A DNA stretch of 64,000 nt from Strigamia acuminata (lineage: Eukaryota; Arthropoda; Chilopoda; Geophilomorpha; Linotaeniidae). Made by a program: the position numbers and the translations under genes. This document shows positions 24,401 through 37,360 of the stretch, piece after piece. Location: positions 8,494,001 through 8,558,000 of the forward strand of contig OX442316.1 of the NCBI GenBank assembly GCA_949358305.1, read 5' to 3'. Under the pieces are notes generated by a model. It was not told the DNA's origin. It ran no database searches and saw only the letters and a list, made by a program, of their open reading frames with translations. How positions within the stretch are numbered: position 1 is the first letter of the stretch; every line of letters begins with the position of its first letter.

Positions 24401-27400
24401 GGCCATTATCGATTAACCAAAGACTGATTGGAGGTCCATGAAATGGTTGGTTATTAAAAAGTCCTATCAACATTGTTTTATGAGTCACGACGTTATGAAG
24501 AAAACTAATGGCTGCAATCTGATGCAGGTTAAAATGAGGTAGATCTTCATAGGACTTTTGTAACAGGTAGTCAGACATATTTTTATATTGCAACATATTG
24601 CTAACATCTACTGGATAGTTTTCTCCGTGAAATTGATTTCTATAGAATTGAGCAATTCGCATCGTTTTTGGATCTTCGAGTGCAGATTTGGTCATAAAAT
24701 ATGGAATTACTGTTTCAGAAAATTGCTGAAACGAAAAATCAAGATAAAATGCAATTGTAATGTAAACGAATCACCTAAATGCTTACATTTAAATTAAATG
24801 TCATTGGTTTGGGATTATCGTTCGATGGCAAAGATTGAGCAACCGTATTTGACAAAATAACAAAAATCACAGGAACAAACAACTGACATACAGTCAGTAT
24901 CCAATTTCGTTGTGTGTACAAAATTCTTTTAAGCAACATAGCCCAAAATTGTTGACAATACAAATAGACACCTTCATTTCGTTGGATTTTTTGATTTATC
25001 AACTTTTCTGGAAATAGAAACATTTTCTGTAACAAAAAAATTAATTCATTCAATTCTCAACAAGAAAATACCAGTTGCTCCTTCCATTATAATATTGCTA
25101 CTTGGTGAAGTCATATCCCCATCATTTACATCAATTAACTTTCCATTCCCATTTGCTTTAGAATGCAGCATTCCTCGAGCACCTTCCCCCCTATTGCTCT
25201 CGCCAACGCGAAGAAACACCTCTTCCATAGTGGTTACTGATGCACCGTAACTTGAAATTCCCAAAGCATCTTTTTGTTCTTCTAAAGTAGCAAATAAAGA
25301 CTCAAATTTTGATGTTTCTTCGTGAGGAAGAATGTACGACAACTCCGCTCCAATGTTGCTCTCCAGTTCAGCCGTTGGAAGCCACTGCATGACTAAATCA
25401 GTAATGCTGTCAGCATTGCAATTCGGCTTTTTTACAATAATCATGTGGTATCCAGCTCCTGTAACACACAAAAATCAATTTAAAATTGTTTGTACAAAAT
25501 ATTGGTATTTTCTTAGTACCATATTTCTTTTTCAAAAATAATGATGAACCAGTGCACTGCAGTTGACCATGCGCCATTATAGCAATTCTGTCTCCCAACA
25601 AGTCTGCTTCATCCATAAAATGTGTGGTCAAGAGAATGGTACGACCTTGTCTTTCATTTTGAAGCAGATCCCATGTATTCCTGCGTGCCGAAGGATCCAT
25701 TCCAGATGTTGGCTCATCCAACATAACCACTTTAGAACCTCCACACAAAGCTATTGCTACTGAAAGTTTTCGTTTCATTCCTCCGGATAATGTTTTGGAA
25801 AGTGCATGTCGTTTATCTTCAAGCAAAAGTGCTTTCAACAAGCGATTCGTTTCTGTCTGTACCGTAACATTGTCATTCCCTTTAAGCTAAAGTTTAATAA
25901 GATTAATAATAATTATAAACACCCTTAAAAAAGTTTAAATAAATCATATATATACTTTGCAATAGAAATAGATGTGTTCAGCAACTGTCAAATCTTCAAA
26001 CAGAACATCATGTTGTGGACAAAGTCCAAGGGATTTCCGAATGGCTGCCATGTTTTCTCGGCAATCGTAACCACTAATGATTGCTGTTCCTTTAGTCGGG
26101 GGGATAAGGCCTGGAGTAACAAGTTAATATCATATTATTGTCATTTATCTTAGATATTAGAATATTTGCCTGTGATAGTTGACATCGTTGTAGTTTTCCC
26201 TGCACCATTGTGCCCTAATAGCACTGTAATCTGTCCTTCAAACATGTTTAAGCTAACATGATTGACTGCAACTTTAACTTTATTGTACACCTATGAATCA
26301 TTATCGAAAAACGAGATGATCAGAAAAAGGTAATTTGTACCATAGAAATCAACAAACCTTGCACAGGTCTTTGATTTGAATTCCTGCTTCAAGACCAATC
26401 GGATCCCTTTCAAAAAACTCTGGATTATAATATTCCTTATCCAGTACTTCATCACATACTTCATCGCTCTTTGGAATTTTAAACCAATACTCTTTCTGCA
26501 TTCATATAAAAATGATTAGATAAAGAAAAAAAGTCTTATTGTAATTCAGCTTACTGAAAAAGGAAAAAACCAAGGTTGTGGCACTCCAAATTCGCCAGGA
26601 AATACACCCTCTACATACCAAGTGAGAAGGGAATATATAATGGAATCCACAATCATGATAAATAAAACCATTCCTAGAGTAAGCCCATCACCGGGCGTAA
26701 CCGTTTGAAATAAATTGTCCCACTGAATACCCGCACCTAAACAGAATTTATCAAAATAATAAACTTTTGTATTTTATTAAATTACAACATGATAATTACC
26801 TGTTCCTTCATGCATAGTAATAAGCTGCGCACCCAATGACATGGCTGTATTAGATAAGAAACAAGACCAAATTTTGGTGTAGTAACTTAAACTGTCATAT
26901 CGTGGTGCCATAAAAAAGAAAGGGACAAATGTTAAGAACCAAATAAGACCTGCAGCTGTAGCGGCAGAACTAGCTGAAAAAAAATGTATAGAAATGAGCC
27001 AACACTCAAAATAAAAATTATAACTACACTACCTTTAGAGAAAAAGGTGCTGATGAGATTGCAGAAACAAATGCTCGTAATGTTGAAAATTGCCAGGTAT
27101 AAGAAAATCAAAACAGGATTACTTTTTTTTAAGACAGCCATTCCACTATTGGCAGGCATAGTCAACAGTACTACAATTATAAATGATGAAGGCAGATAAA
27201 GTAGTATTGTCTTAACAAACCAAGCTGCCCAATGCAACCAACCACTCAGACCCATCATTTTCATGGATTCCTATGCAAAATAAAAATTATTTTAAAGAAT
27301 TAATTTTCAATCTTTACTGACAATTGCTTACTTTGATTTTGTTTTCTTTTTCATGAACAATACATTTAACTAAGTTGATTGCTGGATACAAAAAACTGAT

Positions 27401-29327
27401 TAAGATCACCATTGGAAGCCATTCTTGCAGTGCCATTAGAAATTTGTCATCGACAAATGGAGGAAAAGGATGCCGCCTCATCTTCACTTGAACATCTACT
27501 TTTGTATTTGTCAAAAACTCAATGATGGAAACAGCAATTGCATGTTGTATTGCCAAAAATCCCTCAGAGTAATAACCTGGAAATGTAAACTAGTATATAG
27601 AAATAGTTGTTAACGGTGAAATTCATTTGTTTACCTGGTTTACCACCTTCGTTCGCAAACAGTTCTCGAGGACCAGGCATTTGGTAAGTTGGATATGTTT
27701 GTTCGGTGAACCACGAATCAGTAAACATAAGTGGTGTTGCAGTTCCATTGCTAATAAGTAAACGAAACCGAATAAACCTTTTAATTTATCATAATTTATT
27801 TGTTAATGGTAATGGTCCATTAAACACATTGTTCATTTGGTATACTTCAACCTAGTGCAATGAATGTTCTTTTTTGAACTTTACAGTATGTCGGTTTTAA
27901 TGCAGAATAATTTATTTGGTGAATGAGACATCAAACCCTGAGACATTTTAACGAGCATGATAATACATGTAATTGGATGATAATTTAATCGGAATTTCAA
28001 TAAGACATGTCAGTCAAACAACAGAAGAAATATCTGACACTGAGAATTGGTAATTCTTTTTAAATAGAACTAACCATTAGTTATTTATTAAGCTCACATT
28101 TGTTCAAACAAGACTAGCAATAACTGCCACCCGTTACCTTCAGTCTGCATTTGATTAGAATATTGTTATTTATTTGATAAAAGTTCAAGTTTTGCTTAAA
28201 CTTATGTTGGAATATTTGTAAAAACTGAAGTATCTTTGTGTGTTTGTTTCTTTATTTTTAACTATTTCTGACCTAGATTTGTATTTTTGTGCACTGTCCC
28301 TTTGGGCCCGGCTTTGGACACACCTTGTACCCTTTGTTTTCACCAAACAACCCTTCAGGAGGGAATTAAAATTGTTTTTCTACTCGTCAGCTCTAATCCA
28401 TACACCTCGTTTTGATAATACAGGAAAAATTCCCAAAAATTTAAATTTTTAAGCATATGGATTTGGACAGATTAATCTGTACAATCTTATGAGTTTCACA
28501 TGTTTTTGCACGAGTTTGTTCTATTCATGAATCAAATAATTCGTATACGGAATGAGTAATTCCTTATCAGCTTACATATAAATAAATCAGATACTACATA
28601 CCTTTTGACTTTCATTCGGATTTTGTATTGAATATCTTTTGGAAACGTATTGTTTTCCCGCACATTTGGAAAAGTGACGCCAGCTAATATATCCATTGTA
28701 CCATACATAGCAAATTTCTCCAATTCTTCTTCAGTCTGGAAACCCACACCTTAAAAAAATAAAGAAAAAATTGCCAGTTATTAGAGGGAAAAAAAATAAA
28801 AATATTTCATTTTTTTTCCACACTGAACTTTTTTATTTAATTCTTTTTTTGCTCTGGATTATTCATGCTATGAGTCAATTTCCTTAACGTTCAATCACGA
28901 TAACAAATTGAATAATAAAAATTCAAATTATCCGAGCACTATGATAAAAAGTAAAATTATAATCACCTGAGTTTTCAAATCCAAGTCTTTTGGCCACTTT
29001 ATCCATGATATTATTGACAGCATCGCTAGTATTGGGAGAAAACGCCACCGGTAAAGCGCGATGTCCACCTCCCATATTCCCAAACAAAACACTAAGTTGC
29101 TGCAAAATCTGTCGTTTAGACATGGTTGACGGCAAACGATCGATACTGAAGTCATTGTAAATGAAAGGTTCTTTAAACGTATCAAAAGGTGCTATTTTCC
29201 GTATAAACACCAAGAGAAGAATCAGGCCTATGGGCAGCAGAAACTCGATGGCAGTGACGACTTTGTGTCTTTTTTGTAACACAAAGTTCTTCCATAGAAG
29301 AAGCCGAAACTGCTGAGTCCTTGACAT
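21432..29327 (-). CDS. ABCA: ABC transporter, subfamily A, full-length (ABCA3-like)
   Basis: Twenty-five exons from the ATG at 29327 to the stop at 21432 give 1771 residues. Exons: 28967-29327, 28602-28749, 27635-27750, 27332-27576, 27033-27270, 26800-26973, 26555-26736, 26358-26495, 26170-26290, 25956-26110, 25520-25886, 25072-25458, 24787-25007, 24321-24725, 23990-24263, 23797-23922, 23538-23738, 23261-23476, 23059-23136, 22837-22908, 22661-22781, 22398-22596, 21974-22332, 21700-21911, 21432-21631. The order is TM helix, large extracellular loop, TMD1, NBD1, TM helix, loop, TMD2, NBD2. NBD1 has Walker [10 protein letters not shown] (~560), signature LSGGMKRK (~659) and Walker [17 protein letters not shown]2 has GVNGAGKTT (~1480), YSGGNKRKL (~1577) and [13 protein letters not shown]. 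All catalytic motifs are intact, so both sites should hydrolyse ATP. The family moves lipids across membranes. Intron 9 uses a GC donor (26111-26169). Intron 2 is the longest at 851 bp. Confidence 0.97.
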
Positions 29328-31867
29328 GACCACAGGGACTCACTGGGTTAGGCCACGCTGCATTTGGCCAAAGGAAGTACTGGCGTAAATATTGAAAGAA
29401 AAAAAATGATTTGAAATGTACAAAAGGCAAAATCCCACGCACAAAGCTGCACAGGTGGAATGTGATGACGCGAGATGAATCTGCCTTTTGTCCGGCGCCG
29501 GGCCTCAAAATTCAAACCAATGAATGAGAAATGAAGTGAAAAAGCACTATTTTTCTAAACGAGTTTGCGCGTTGTGCCCTTGATCAACATCTTCCGTGAG
29601 CAGGCAAGTTGTGCCCAGTTGGCGTGTTCGATTCTCTTTCACTTCCGCTAATATCGTGAAAGTAGACGCCCCGTGTGGATGATGAAGTAAGTCAGAGAAG
29701 TTTGAATACGAGAACATTCCATACGAGGTGACAGGTGAAAGACCTGCAGAGCCTTGTGTCGACAGCTCGTAAATGCGAGGTCGCTTCGTTGTATTAAGGT
29801 CGGTCAGCTTGAGCCTGGGGGGAAATCTCTTCGTTTCCTGACACCAATCCACTCACCTGTTGAGGAAACGCACAAAAACCCGCCTTGAAACTCACCTCTT
29901 CCAACCCATCATCGCAGGAAAAAATACACACAAGTGCACAGCTCACCTCAGCCGCACATGCGGATGCGGATTCATTCCATCTCCGCTTCAAACTCAAATT
30001 TCCTACTTCAATAGTCAGAAACCGAGCTAAAAATGCGGTCAGCAATTAGTCAACATTTTTTCCTTTCACCGGCCGATCAATATCATCGATTCCATTGGTT
30101 ATACAATTTCTTACTTCTCAACTTTTATCTCTTTTTTATGCATCTATTGTTGTGACTCGTAGGGAGAAATAGTAAATTTTACGTCTAAATATTTCTTGGT
30201 ACGAGTATCGGATCTTCAAATTAATTCATATTTGTTTACGTTCTTCTGGAAAATAAGAAATATAAAAATGTATTTATATTTTATAATTTGAAATACCGGG
30301 TATTCAAATTTTTCGTTTCGTGGTCTGCTGCAGCTGGACGGTGCTCGGTAATGACAACCAAGTCGATTCATTCAACACTTGTTTACCATGTGCGTCGTCT
30401 GAATTTGCACGGCATTAAGCAATTCTGTGTGCAATAGGTTAAAAAAGTCAGATAATGGCGATAAAAAGATTCTTTTCACTTTTAAATCGACCTACACTTT
30501 CACTTAGCTAAGTTTCTTCCTTATTTTATTCGTAATAAACAAACCAGTTCTAAAGAGTGGTGGAATAATGACTGCAAAAGCAACCATAAGGAAAAAGACT
30601 TTAAAATAAAATAATAATAAAAAAAAACCATAATAAATTTCCTTTTCATTCCAGAATGAAGACTTTAAAAAATATAAATATATAATAAAAATTCAATTTC
30701 ACGGATTAGTAAACTAAATCCAACTCGCGTGATCACATTTCATATTCAATAGATGTTTTTGTTTAAATATAAGCAGTTTATAAACTCGTTTTATTTCAAT
30801 TCCTTGATCAAATTACAAGGATAAAAAATACATATTTTATGTATATATATTATTTTCCGGTTGCATTTGTTTCTTTACATAAGAACAAATCAAATACAAA
30901 AAAAAAATCAATTAAGGAAAAAATAACATAATCAAATACATTTCCTCAAACTTCACAAATCTAATTATACCTTTACAAAGGTACAAAGATAATATTAAAC
31001 CAAAAAAAAAAAAGAAAAAAAAAAAAAATCAGTTAATATCACCTTTTCTCCAAATTTCAAATTCCTTTCTCGTTTAAAAAATATAATTTTCCATAGATAG
31101 TGTTACGCATTCAGCGTTTGTAATACTAAACAAGTGCATTCACATTACATTAGCATCTAACATGATTCTTTACGCTGCTTTACATATTATCTAAAGATTT
31201 CCTGACCTTCCAAACCTAATTAGGCCATGAATCTCATTCACAAAGGTGGAACTCGTGTTCAGTGGCGAATTAGTTAATCAGAAAAATGCCCAACATTTAG
31301 GTGGGTCAAGCCCAGTGGTCTGTAATTAATTGATCATTGTAAAATCAGTTAATTTCTATTTACAAGTTTAATTAAATTAAAAAAAATAAAAATAAAAAAT
31401 AAATTAAATTAAAAAATCAACTACAAAATAATGCGTTGAATAATTTAAAATTTTGTTCTTGATTGTGATTTGTGGACCAATTGCATAGAAATACAAAGGT
31501 ATATTCCACAGTTTAAATGATTGTTGATTCAATTTCAGGTGTTAAATTAAACAAAACTAATACATTTCTTTTCGAACAAGATTAAAAAGTCTGTCTGGCC
31601 TGTGTGTATCCATAAATATTCATAACATTACATTATAAACACTGCGAAAGGTAGACCCGGTGCATTGGCATAATTCGGTGGGACATCATCACCAATATCT
31701 CTTATTTGATACATGAAAATGAAAACCATTTACAAATGAATAATCATGCACAAACCCGTAACATAAATCAACAATCAGTGATAATGAAGCGATAAAATGT
31801 CTGGATTCATAAAATGCGAGATTGAGTACATTGAACCCAATTTCTTCGTGTAAATTATGATAATTAG
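29328..31867. other. Intergenic region (ABCA 5' side, AF9/ENL 3' side)
   Basis: 29328-30050 is the least AT-rich part and should hold the ABCA promoter/5' UTR; its open frames are unconvincing. 30.1-31.87 kb is very AT-rich with A-tracts near 31000-31030, and probably includes the 3' UTR, and possibly a short last exon, of the AF9/ENL gene. No other gene was seen. Confidence 0.5.
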
Positions 31868-33815
31868 TTAAAATACGGGTACTACACTTACCAATTTCCG
31901 TATCGTTTCATTATCAAGAGCATGCAGATCAAAATCAAACGAATTCTGACTAACAGTATACAATCCAGTCTCTTCAATGATGTCGGTAATTTGTTGCAAT
32001 TGATCCCTGTTTTGTAACAACGAAATTTGTTGGTGCAGGTTTTGTAATTCTTGTTCAAAACTGTTCAATTTCGATGGCTTCTCTTTCTTAGACGTTGAAA
32101 ACTGAGGTGGTGATGGTGGGTCGCTGGAGAGGGGAGAAACCAACTCGCCGTCGTCATTCGCATCCAATTCTGCCATCAGTGTTCCCAGGGGACCCCTTTT
32201 ACCACTGATATTCAACGTCGATAAACTGATGCTCGACCCTGGACTAGTGTCGTCGGAATCTGATTTCTTAGATTCCTTAATCGTCTTTTTCTTCTTCTCA
32301 GGTTTTGGCTTTGGTTTTGGTTTTTCCTTCTCTTTTTCCTTTTCTACGTCGCTGTCGTTATTTTTCTTCTTCTTTTTGACTTCCTTCACTTTAGAATTGG
32401 TTGATGTGTTCGATGGAAGTCTCTTTCTCTTCTTTGTTTCTCCGTCGGGCTTTTTCTCTTCTTTTTTCTTCACTTTACTCGTCGTCAATTTTGGTTCCTT
32501 TCTGGCCGCCATTACGGGCGCTCCTCCCGCCGGTCTGCCGCTGCTGCTTTTGCTCGTTTTTCCACTTCCATTCTTACTAGGATCCTAAATAAAATTTACA
32601 CTTAATAAAACAAAACTTGATTCAAAATTATTTAATTTAATTTAACCTTGTCGACTTTGTTCTTCCGTGAATCAGGTGATGGTTTACTGGTTTTAATGGG
32701 CTGGCCAAATAGTGCAACAAATGGTTCAGGTGTAACTGGTTGTTGTCGTGGTGGAACGATAGATGCACTGTTCTAAATATATTCACATTTTTCTGTTATA
32801 TGTTATCTTTGTATAATTTAATTGATTAAAAAATTAAATCGTCTGTTCTATGGAAAATAATTAATAATTATATTAAAACGCACAAGAATTTTAAAATAAA
32901 TTATTTCTCTATTATGTAATGCTGCAACAAATAATAATTCAGTGGTCCTATCTATACATACTTTGCTAGAGCTGAGAGGTTTTGGTTTCTTAGATTGTTC
33001 AGGTGAGGCACTGGGTTTTGAATAAATAGTAACACTACTGTCAGTTGAGGCTGCTTCCGGCTGCCCCAACACGGTACCACCGTCCGGGGTTAAAATTCCA
33101 ACCTAAAAATTAATTTTTACACAATTTAGATTCAAATTTTATTGTATATTTCACGAAAACTAATCGTACTCCTCCTGCTTTGATAAGTTTTATTCTAAAA
33201 TCCTCCGTCGGATTTTGAAATGTGAGCTTTTCACATCTAATATGATTAACAGGTGGGCCTCCTATGTGCAGAAATAAATCGTATTCAAATCTGACCAGTT
33301 TCGGATCTTCTTTATTTTTAAAGTAAACTTCGATCGGCAATACGAAGCCTGCGTATCCCGACTCGGACACTTGAAATGGCGGGTCTTTAACAACTAGAAA
33401 ATAAAAATAATAAAAATAAAAAATAATAATAATAATAATAATAACAGAATATATAAGTGTTTAGTGGTTATTATTATTACTTCTTTTAGGTCTCTGAAAA
33501 CTGTCATGAAGGTAAAATATGACCTTCTCCACGAAATGCTGAATATTACTGTTTTCTGGACCGCGTACCCACACCGTCCAGTCATGTGTAAAACCTTCGG
33601 TAGTTGGTTTCGACCTGACCGTAGCTTTGTGTCCTAACTCCAACTTCACCTGAACGCACTATAAATGAAAGAGAAATCGGAAAATGTGTAAAAAACAATC
33701 GTTTTTAAAAATTATTATTTACAGACACCATTTTAGCCGCCATATCAAATTGATAAAGCCATAAAAAGCACTCTACGTAAAGAAATAATCCCGCTTGTAT
33801 TACCTGAGTAGTCAT
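31868..33815 (-). CDS. MLLT3: AF9/ENL YEATS-domain protein
   Basis: Six exons on the minus strand: 33804-33815, 33481-33658, 33170-33393, 32962-33102, 32647-32772, 31892-32584, encoding 458 residues before the last donor-like site. The first exon codes only four residues (MTTQ). A YEATS domain follows ([44 protein letters not shown], then [12 protein letters not shown]), with the aromatic acyl-lysine reader pocket conserved in outline. The middle is serine- and lysine-rich. The C-terminus ([11 protein letters not shown] to DNETIRKL) is the ANC1-homology domain that contacts AF4, DOT1L and BRD4. Family role: acyl-histone reader in the super elongation and DOT1L complexes. The end is unsure: either the frame runs on seven residues to the stop at 31868, or the GTAAGT at 31886-31891 leads to an unresolved final exon. 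Arthropods usually have one such gene ('ear' in Drosophila). Confidence 0.97.
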
Positions 33816-34218
33816 TATGCCAAATCAAATCGCAAATACATATTAAATTACAAGCAATATAAAATTCTAGTTACAAAGGTTAAATCATTAATTAATAAGA
33901 TTATATTTGCAAGCGGAGCCATCTAGGTAAATTCCGCCATTTTTAGATACTCAAGATTACGAAACAGAACCGCAAATACTGATTATGACGTCAGAAAATC
34001 TCAAGCTAGTCTAAAATCCATTGGACATATGGGGTTCGCTGTGTTCATTTGGTTGATGCTGTGTGCCGTTCTTTGGCACTAAATTCGAATGGTCGAAATA
34101 AAATTTCTTCAAAACAAAATTTAAATTCCCGAGTTAGGTTGTGAAACCAGAATCTTTCTTCGATTCAATGCGAATAGATCTTTAAAAAAATGAAATAAGT
34201 TAAGACTAAAAACACAAC
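33816..34218. promoter_or_regulatory. Bidirectional promoter between AF9/ENL and ODF3
   Basis: 403 bp separate two divergent start codons, so both promoters lie here. No TATA box is evident. A broadly expressed chromatin gene and a gene of a sperm-tail family share the interval. Confidence 0.6.
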
Positions 34219-35321
34219 ATGGAGAAAAAAGGAAAAGGAAAACAAGCTCCATGTTCTACCACACGACCTCGCAAGATGATCGCGGCCATGGAAAGAGGTA
34301 TTTCACACCCCAACAATCCTTAAATCATTTTCTAAACCTTTTCTTCGAAGGTCCTGGTCCTGCAGTGTACACATTACCGACAACAATGGGCTTCAGAGGT
34401 CAAGATAAAACAAAATCAACAGGACCTGCCTACACTTTGAAGGGACGTTTGAAACAGAAACATGGTAACTCATCATACCCAGGCTAAAAAATTAATATTT
34501 AATTCAAGAAATTGTTACTACAGTTACACTTGTTAAAGTTTAGATTAATGACATTAATGATGCTAGTAGAAATAAATACAAATTTATCACCAAAGACCTT
34601 TCGATCTTTGTATTGTGGTCTTTACCTGTCTTAGTTAATGTCATCAACTTAAACTTTATTATTACTTTATTACCGCATTCAAATAATATTCTTTATTACA
34701 GTCACACTCGGTCCTGGACCAGCTGTTTACAACCTTGCCACCAACATAACACGATATGGATATAGCTATAATCCAGGCTTTACCTTAAGCCCACCACTAC
34801 CTTCACCAAGGGGTACAAAACTAATCGCAGTAAATTCAATTTATTAATTTGAATTCTACTTTTTAGACTATACGAATGCACCAGCACCTGGCACGTACAA
34901 TCCTACGAAGGGCCACATGTGTAGAGGTCAATTTACTTTTGGGAAAAGGCTCGACTACCGATCGCCATTTGCGGGCCCGCCGCCCAATGCATACAGTTTG
35001 CCTCCTACAATGGGAATAGCCCTCGCGCTTTATCGATCCAATCGTGGATTCAGCTTGCGTGGGCGCCTACAATTCGGCTCTGTGACTCAAGACAAATCAC
35101 AATCACCAGGACCAGCTCGATACTCGGCTGTAAGTTTGACCAGATGGAAAGGAAGTGGCCCGAAATACACGATAGGTCATCGGAGCGACGTTAAACATAA
35201 GACGCTCGGGCCGGGTCCGGCCTCGTACACCCTAAGCTACGATCCTTCAAGGAGCGCTGCATTTTCGTTCGGATGCAAGCATTCGGAATTTGCCCCACCA
35301 TTGATTACTAATCGTGATTAG
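34219..35321 (+). CDS. ODF3: Outer dense fibre protein 3 (ODF3/CIMAP1, STPGR-repeat protein)
   Basis: Four exons, 34219-34297, 34351-34464, 34702-34812 and 34867-35321, encode 252 residues, almost exactly the length of human ODF3 (254). The protein is built of short proline-glycine repeats of the STPGR/SHIPPO type: GPGPAVYTLP, STGPAYTLKG, GPGPAVYNL, APAPGTYNP, SPGPARYS, GPGPASYTL, spaced about 35 residues apart. Family knowledge: sperm-tail outer dense fibre or ciliary microtubule-associated proteins. Intron phases all fall at the same position in a codon (phase 1), which fits repeat-module shuffling. The start was chosen because it is the first ATG of an exon that splices in frame to the GPGP repeat. 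The next gene starts 283 bp downstream. Confidence 0.93.
34533..34660. repeat. Hairpin-forming insertion in ODF3 intron 2
   Basis: TTAAAGTTTAGATTAATGAC near 34533 recurs inverted near 34632-34660 (GTCATCAACTTAAACTTTA). The intron (34465-34701) is longer than its neighbours because of it. It is probably a short MITE; no target duplication was identified. Confidence 0.45.
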
Positions 35322-35604
35322 GAATCAGCGAACCCAACTCGGCTTAACTTCACTTTATGCGAGATGTTATTTAACGAGACAGTGTGCGAACTCTAGCGGT
35401 GGATATGTAAAGCTCATAAAATTGTAATGACAACGCTCGTTTCGGTTACTGTTTTCTTATCTACTTTTGTACAAAACACTTGAGTAAATTGATCAAAATA
35501 GGTAGGAAAAAAAAAATGTTTTGTCTCTGTCAGTTTGAAATTAACTCAACGTGCGCCTAATTTGGCAATTTAATTTCAAGCTTTGTGCAACCAACGCCAG
35601 GAAA

Positions 35605-37360
35605 ATGGCTACGGGTGGCAGGGTCGTTCAGTTAACAAATGACGGAATCACCATCACGAACACGGTCCCGACGAACCAACAACAAAACAACCAACAATTA
35701 AATCCACAACGGGGAGCGAGTAATGGCAACCACAACTCTAATAATGGCTCAAACAACGCACCTAGTTCTAATTTATCAACACCGGAATACAACTGGCAAT
35801 CCACCAAAACAAGCGTCAAGGAGAGATTCGCATTCATGTTCAATAACGAGACGCTAAGCGACGTTCATTTCATCGTCGGAAAGGGCGGTCTGCAGCAGAG
35901 AATCCCCGCACATAAATTCGTTTTATCCGTCGGGAGCGCCGTGTTCGATGCCATGTTTAATAGTGCAATGGCAACCAAAGCTGAAGAGATTGAACTACCA
36001 GATGTAGAACCGTCTGCTTTTCTAGCGCTTTTGCGATTTCTCTATTCAGATGAAGTACAAATCGGACCAGAAACAGTTATGACCACTTTATACACGGCGA
36101 AGAAATATGCAGTGCCTGCTTTGGAGAAGGCGTGCGTCGATTTTCTCAAACGAAATTTGAGCAGCGATAATGCTTTCATGCTGCTCGAACAAGCCCGGCT
36201 GTTTGACGAGCCGCAGTTGGCTCTTCTGTGCTTGGAAACGATTGATAAAAGTACCGCCGAAGCACTTAATGCGGAAGGTTTTACGGATAGTGATTTGGAT
36301 ACTCTGTGTGTTGTGCTAGAAAGGGATAGTCTTCGAATTCGAGAGGCAAAACTGTTTAATGCCGTAGCCAGATGGGCAGAACAGGTTCAATATTTTTGTA
36401 TTTCAAATATATTTAAAGTTGTTTATAATGTGTGGTCATTTTTTAAATTTTGTTTTACTTGTTTAACAGGAATGTATACGGTCAAATCTACAAGTCACAG
36501 CCGAAAACCAGAGGTTAGTTCTCGGCCGTGCTTTGTCGTTGATAAGATTTCCTTTGATGACTGTGGAAGAATTTGCAGTGGGCGCGGCACAATCTGGAAT
36601 ACTAACAGACCGAGAAGTTGTCAGTTTGTTTCTGTACTTCACGGTAAATCCTAAACCTCAAGTGATATTTTTGGATATACCTCGATGTTGCTTGACTGGG
36701 AAAGAACAAACCGTTAATCGGTTTCAGCAAATTGAGAGCAGATGGGGTTACAGCGGAACAAGTGACAGAATCAAGTGAGTATTCCGAACCAACCGTTCAA
36801 TTATAATATACTCATTATATATTTTTTTGTTCTCCCGCTAGATTTACAGCTGATCGAAGAATTTTTGTTATTGGATTTGGGCTGTATGGATCTATTCATG
36901 GACCAACCGATTACGAAGTGAATATTCAGGTAATTGATTATTATTAAAACACAATTGGTCGTTAATTAATTGAAAAATTGTGATTTTTGTATAGATTATT
37001 CATGCGGGAACGGGAAAAATATTAGGATCGAACGATACGGGTTTCAGTTGTGATGGATCTAATTCTACTTTCCGAGTGATGTTTAAAGAGCCAGTTGAAA
37101 TCACTTCTAATACAAATTATATGGCATGCGCAACATTAAAGGCATTGAAATTAACTTAAGAAATATTTTAACGTTGGGCGTTAATGATTATTCAATTTCA
37201 GGGCCCCGATTCTCATTACGGGACTAAAGGAGTAAGAAAAGTAACCCTTGATTGTCCAAGTGGAGGAAAAATCGCTTTCCAATTTACATTTTCTGCTGGC
37301 AATAATAATGGCACTTCGGTTGAAGATGGACAAATTCCAGAATTAATTTTTTACATTTGA
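35605..37360 (+). CDS. BTBD2: BTB/BACK/PHR protein, BTBD1/BTBD2 type
   Basis: Five exons, 35605-36384, 36470-36774, 36842-36929, 36995-37141 and 37202-37360, encode 492 residues. Residues 1-65 are Q/N/S-rich and likely disordered. A BTB domain follows ([32 protein letters not shown]), then BACK ([13 protein letters not shown] to RWAEQ), then a PHR domain that ends [18 protein letters not shown], the diagnostic BTBD1/2/3/6 ending. The length matches BTBD1 (482) and BTBD2 (525). Family role: substrate adaptor for CUL3 ubiquitin ligase; BTBD1 and BTBD2 bind topoisomerase I. Intron 4 (37142-37201) has a GC donor; the joined protein [16 protein letters not shown] matches the family across it, so the GC donor is real rather than a frame error. 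AATAAA lies ~35 bp after the stop. Confidence 0.95.

Noticed and set aside
27751-28601. Possible hidden gene or element in the large ABCA intron 2.
   Set aside because: Only a short low-quality frame (28240-28452) is present; no inverted ends or target duplication were found.
29182-30045. Several ~80-110-residue frames upstream of the ABCA start.
   Set aside because: No family motifs, overlapping frames, and a position matching promoter/5' UTR; no splice chain supports them.
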